Positions 63,863 through 64,000 of a stretch of 64,000 bases of DNA are shown piece by piece. The notes below the pieces were generated by a model that worked only from the letters and a program-made list of their open reading frames with translations, had not been told where the DNA came from and made no database searches. The stretch spans positions 1 to 64,000 of IMG/VR virus record IMGVR_UViG_3300025115_000007; one strand, written 5' to 3'. This DNA is from a virus. Within the stretch, counting starts at the first letter, position 1; each line of letters opens with the position of its first letter. The position numbers and the translations under genes were made by a program.

Positions 63863-64000
63863 TCTAAGCATATCGGGATCAGCACTGGTAGATCATGTCT
63901 ATGAGGTTAGCTCTGGGCATGGGGTATCATTGGATGGTGTGACCCTAAAGGATGGCGGAGCATTGGCCATTACTGGCGGAACGAACACCTTCAACCTAAC
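63846..64000 (+). CDS. Fibre-like virion protein (partial, N-terminus)
   Basis: 51 codons to the window edge. The sequence VSLDGVTLKDGGALAITGG resembles repeated modules in phage fibre and appendage proteins. Overlaps the zinc-ribbon gene. Confidence 0.55.
   Translation, partial: MEIVGNLSISGSALVDHVYEVSSGHGVSLDGVTLKDGGALAITGGTNTFNL

Overview
The window is part of the genome of a large tailed bacteriophage (Caudoviricetes). Genes are tightly packed in long same-strand runs, often joined by 4-base start/stop overlaps. The replication set is T4-like: family B polymerase, sliding clamp, clamp-loader large and small subunits, DnaB-type helicase, DnaG-type primase, UvsW, UvsY, RNase H/flap nuclease and an Rnl1-type RNA ligase. 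It is mixed with non-T4 parts: an NAD-dependent DNA ligase, a class II (B12-dependent) ribonucleotide reductase with an intein, a tmRNA and about twenty tRNA genes. Many promoters are bacterial sigma70-like (TTGACA, mostly 17-base spacer, TGn-TATAAT), and a second class carries the T4 late box TATAAATA on both strands. Together with AGGAGG-type ribosome sites this suggests a Gram-negative or Firmicute-like host using standard sigma70. The host cannot be named from the sequence.

Layout. 1-19.2 kb is mostly minus strand: amidoligase, HTH protein, dCMP deaminase, sHsp, split ligA, small accessory genes, a tRNA cluster (His, Gly, Gly, Met, Glu), a lysis-type transglycosylase, the clamp and clamp-loader genes, HU, a nucleotidyltransferase, tRNA-Ile genes, then split uvsW and uvsY. 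19.3-41.4 kb is mostly plus strand: structured RNA and tRNA-Asp, a GHKL/HExxH protein, dUTPase, a tmRNA followed by a 12-gene tRNA cluster, two tnpB copies (minus strand), radical SAM enzymes, RNA ligase, a hexapeptide-repeat protein, helicase, uracil-DNA glycosylase, a DUF4338 protein and DNA polymerase. 41.4-48.1 kb (minus) holds a late cluster: papain-like YiiX enzyme, a 712-residue unknown, an ATP-grasp/retropepsin fusion, zinc ribbons and a C39-like protein. 48.2-54.7 kb (plus) holds virion genes including a gp4-like head-completion nuclease. 54.8-64 kb holds RNase H, intein-bearing nrdJ, primase, a zeta-toxin-like kinase, glycosyltransferases and the start of a fibre-like gene.

Mobile DNA has shaped the window. 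Homing-type endonuclease genes interrupt ligA, uvsW and a tRNA-Ile gene; nrdJ has a LAGLIDADG intein; two TnpB genes and a TnpB remnant are present. All eight free-standing mobile genes or remnants have a TATAAATA late box just upstream. Three of the endonuclease genes share a conserved ~100-nt leader that folds as a three-way junction between inverted copies of the late box. Several late proteins share an N-terminus resembling the T4 capsid-targeting sequence, so the ATP-grasp enzyme, the 712-residue protein and the kinase may be packaged in the capsid and injected.
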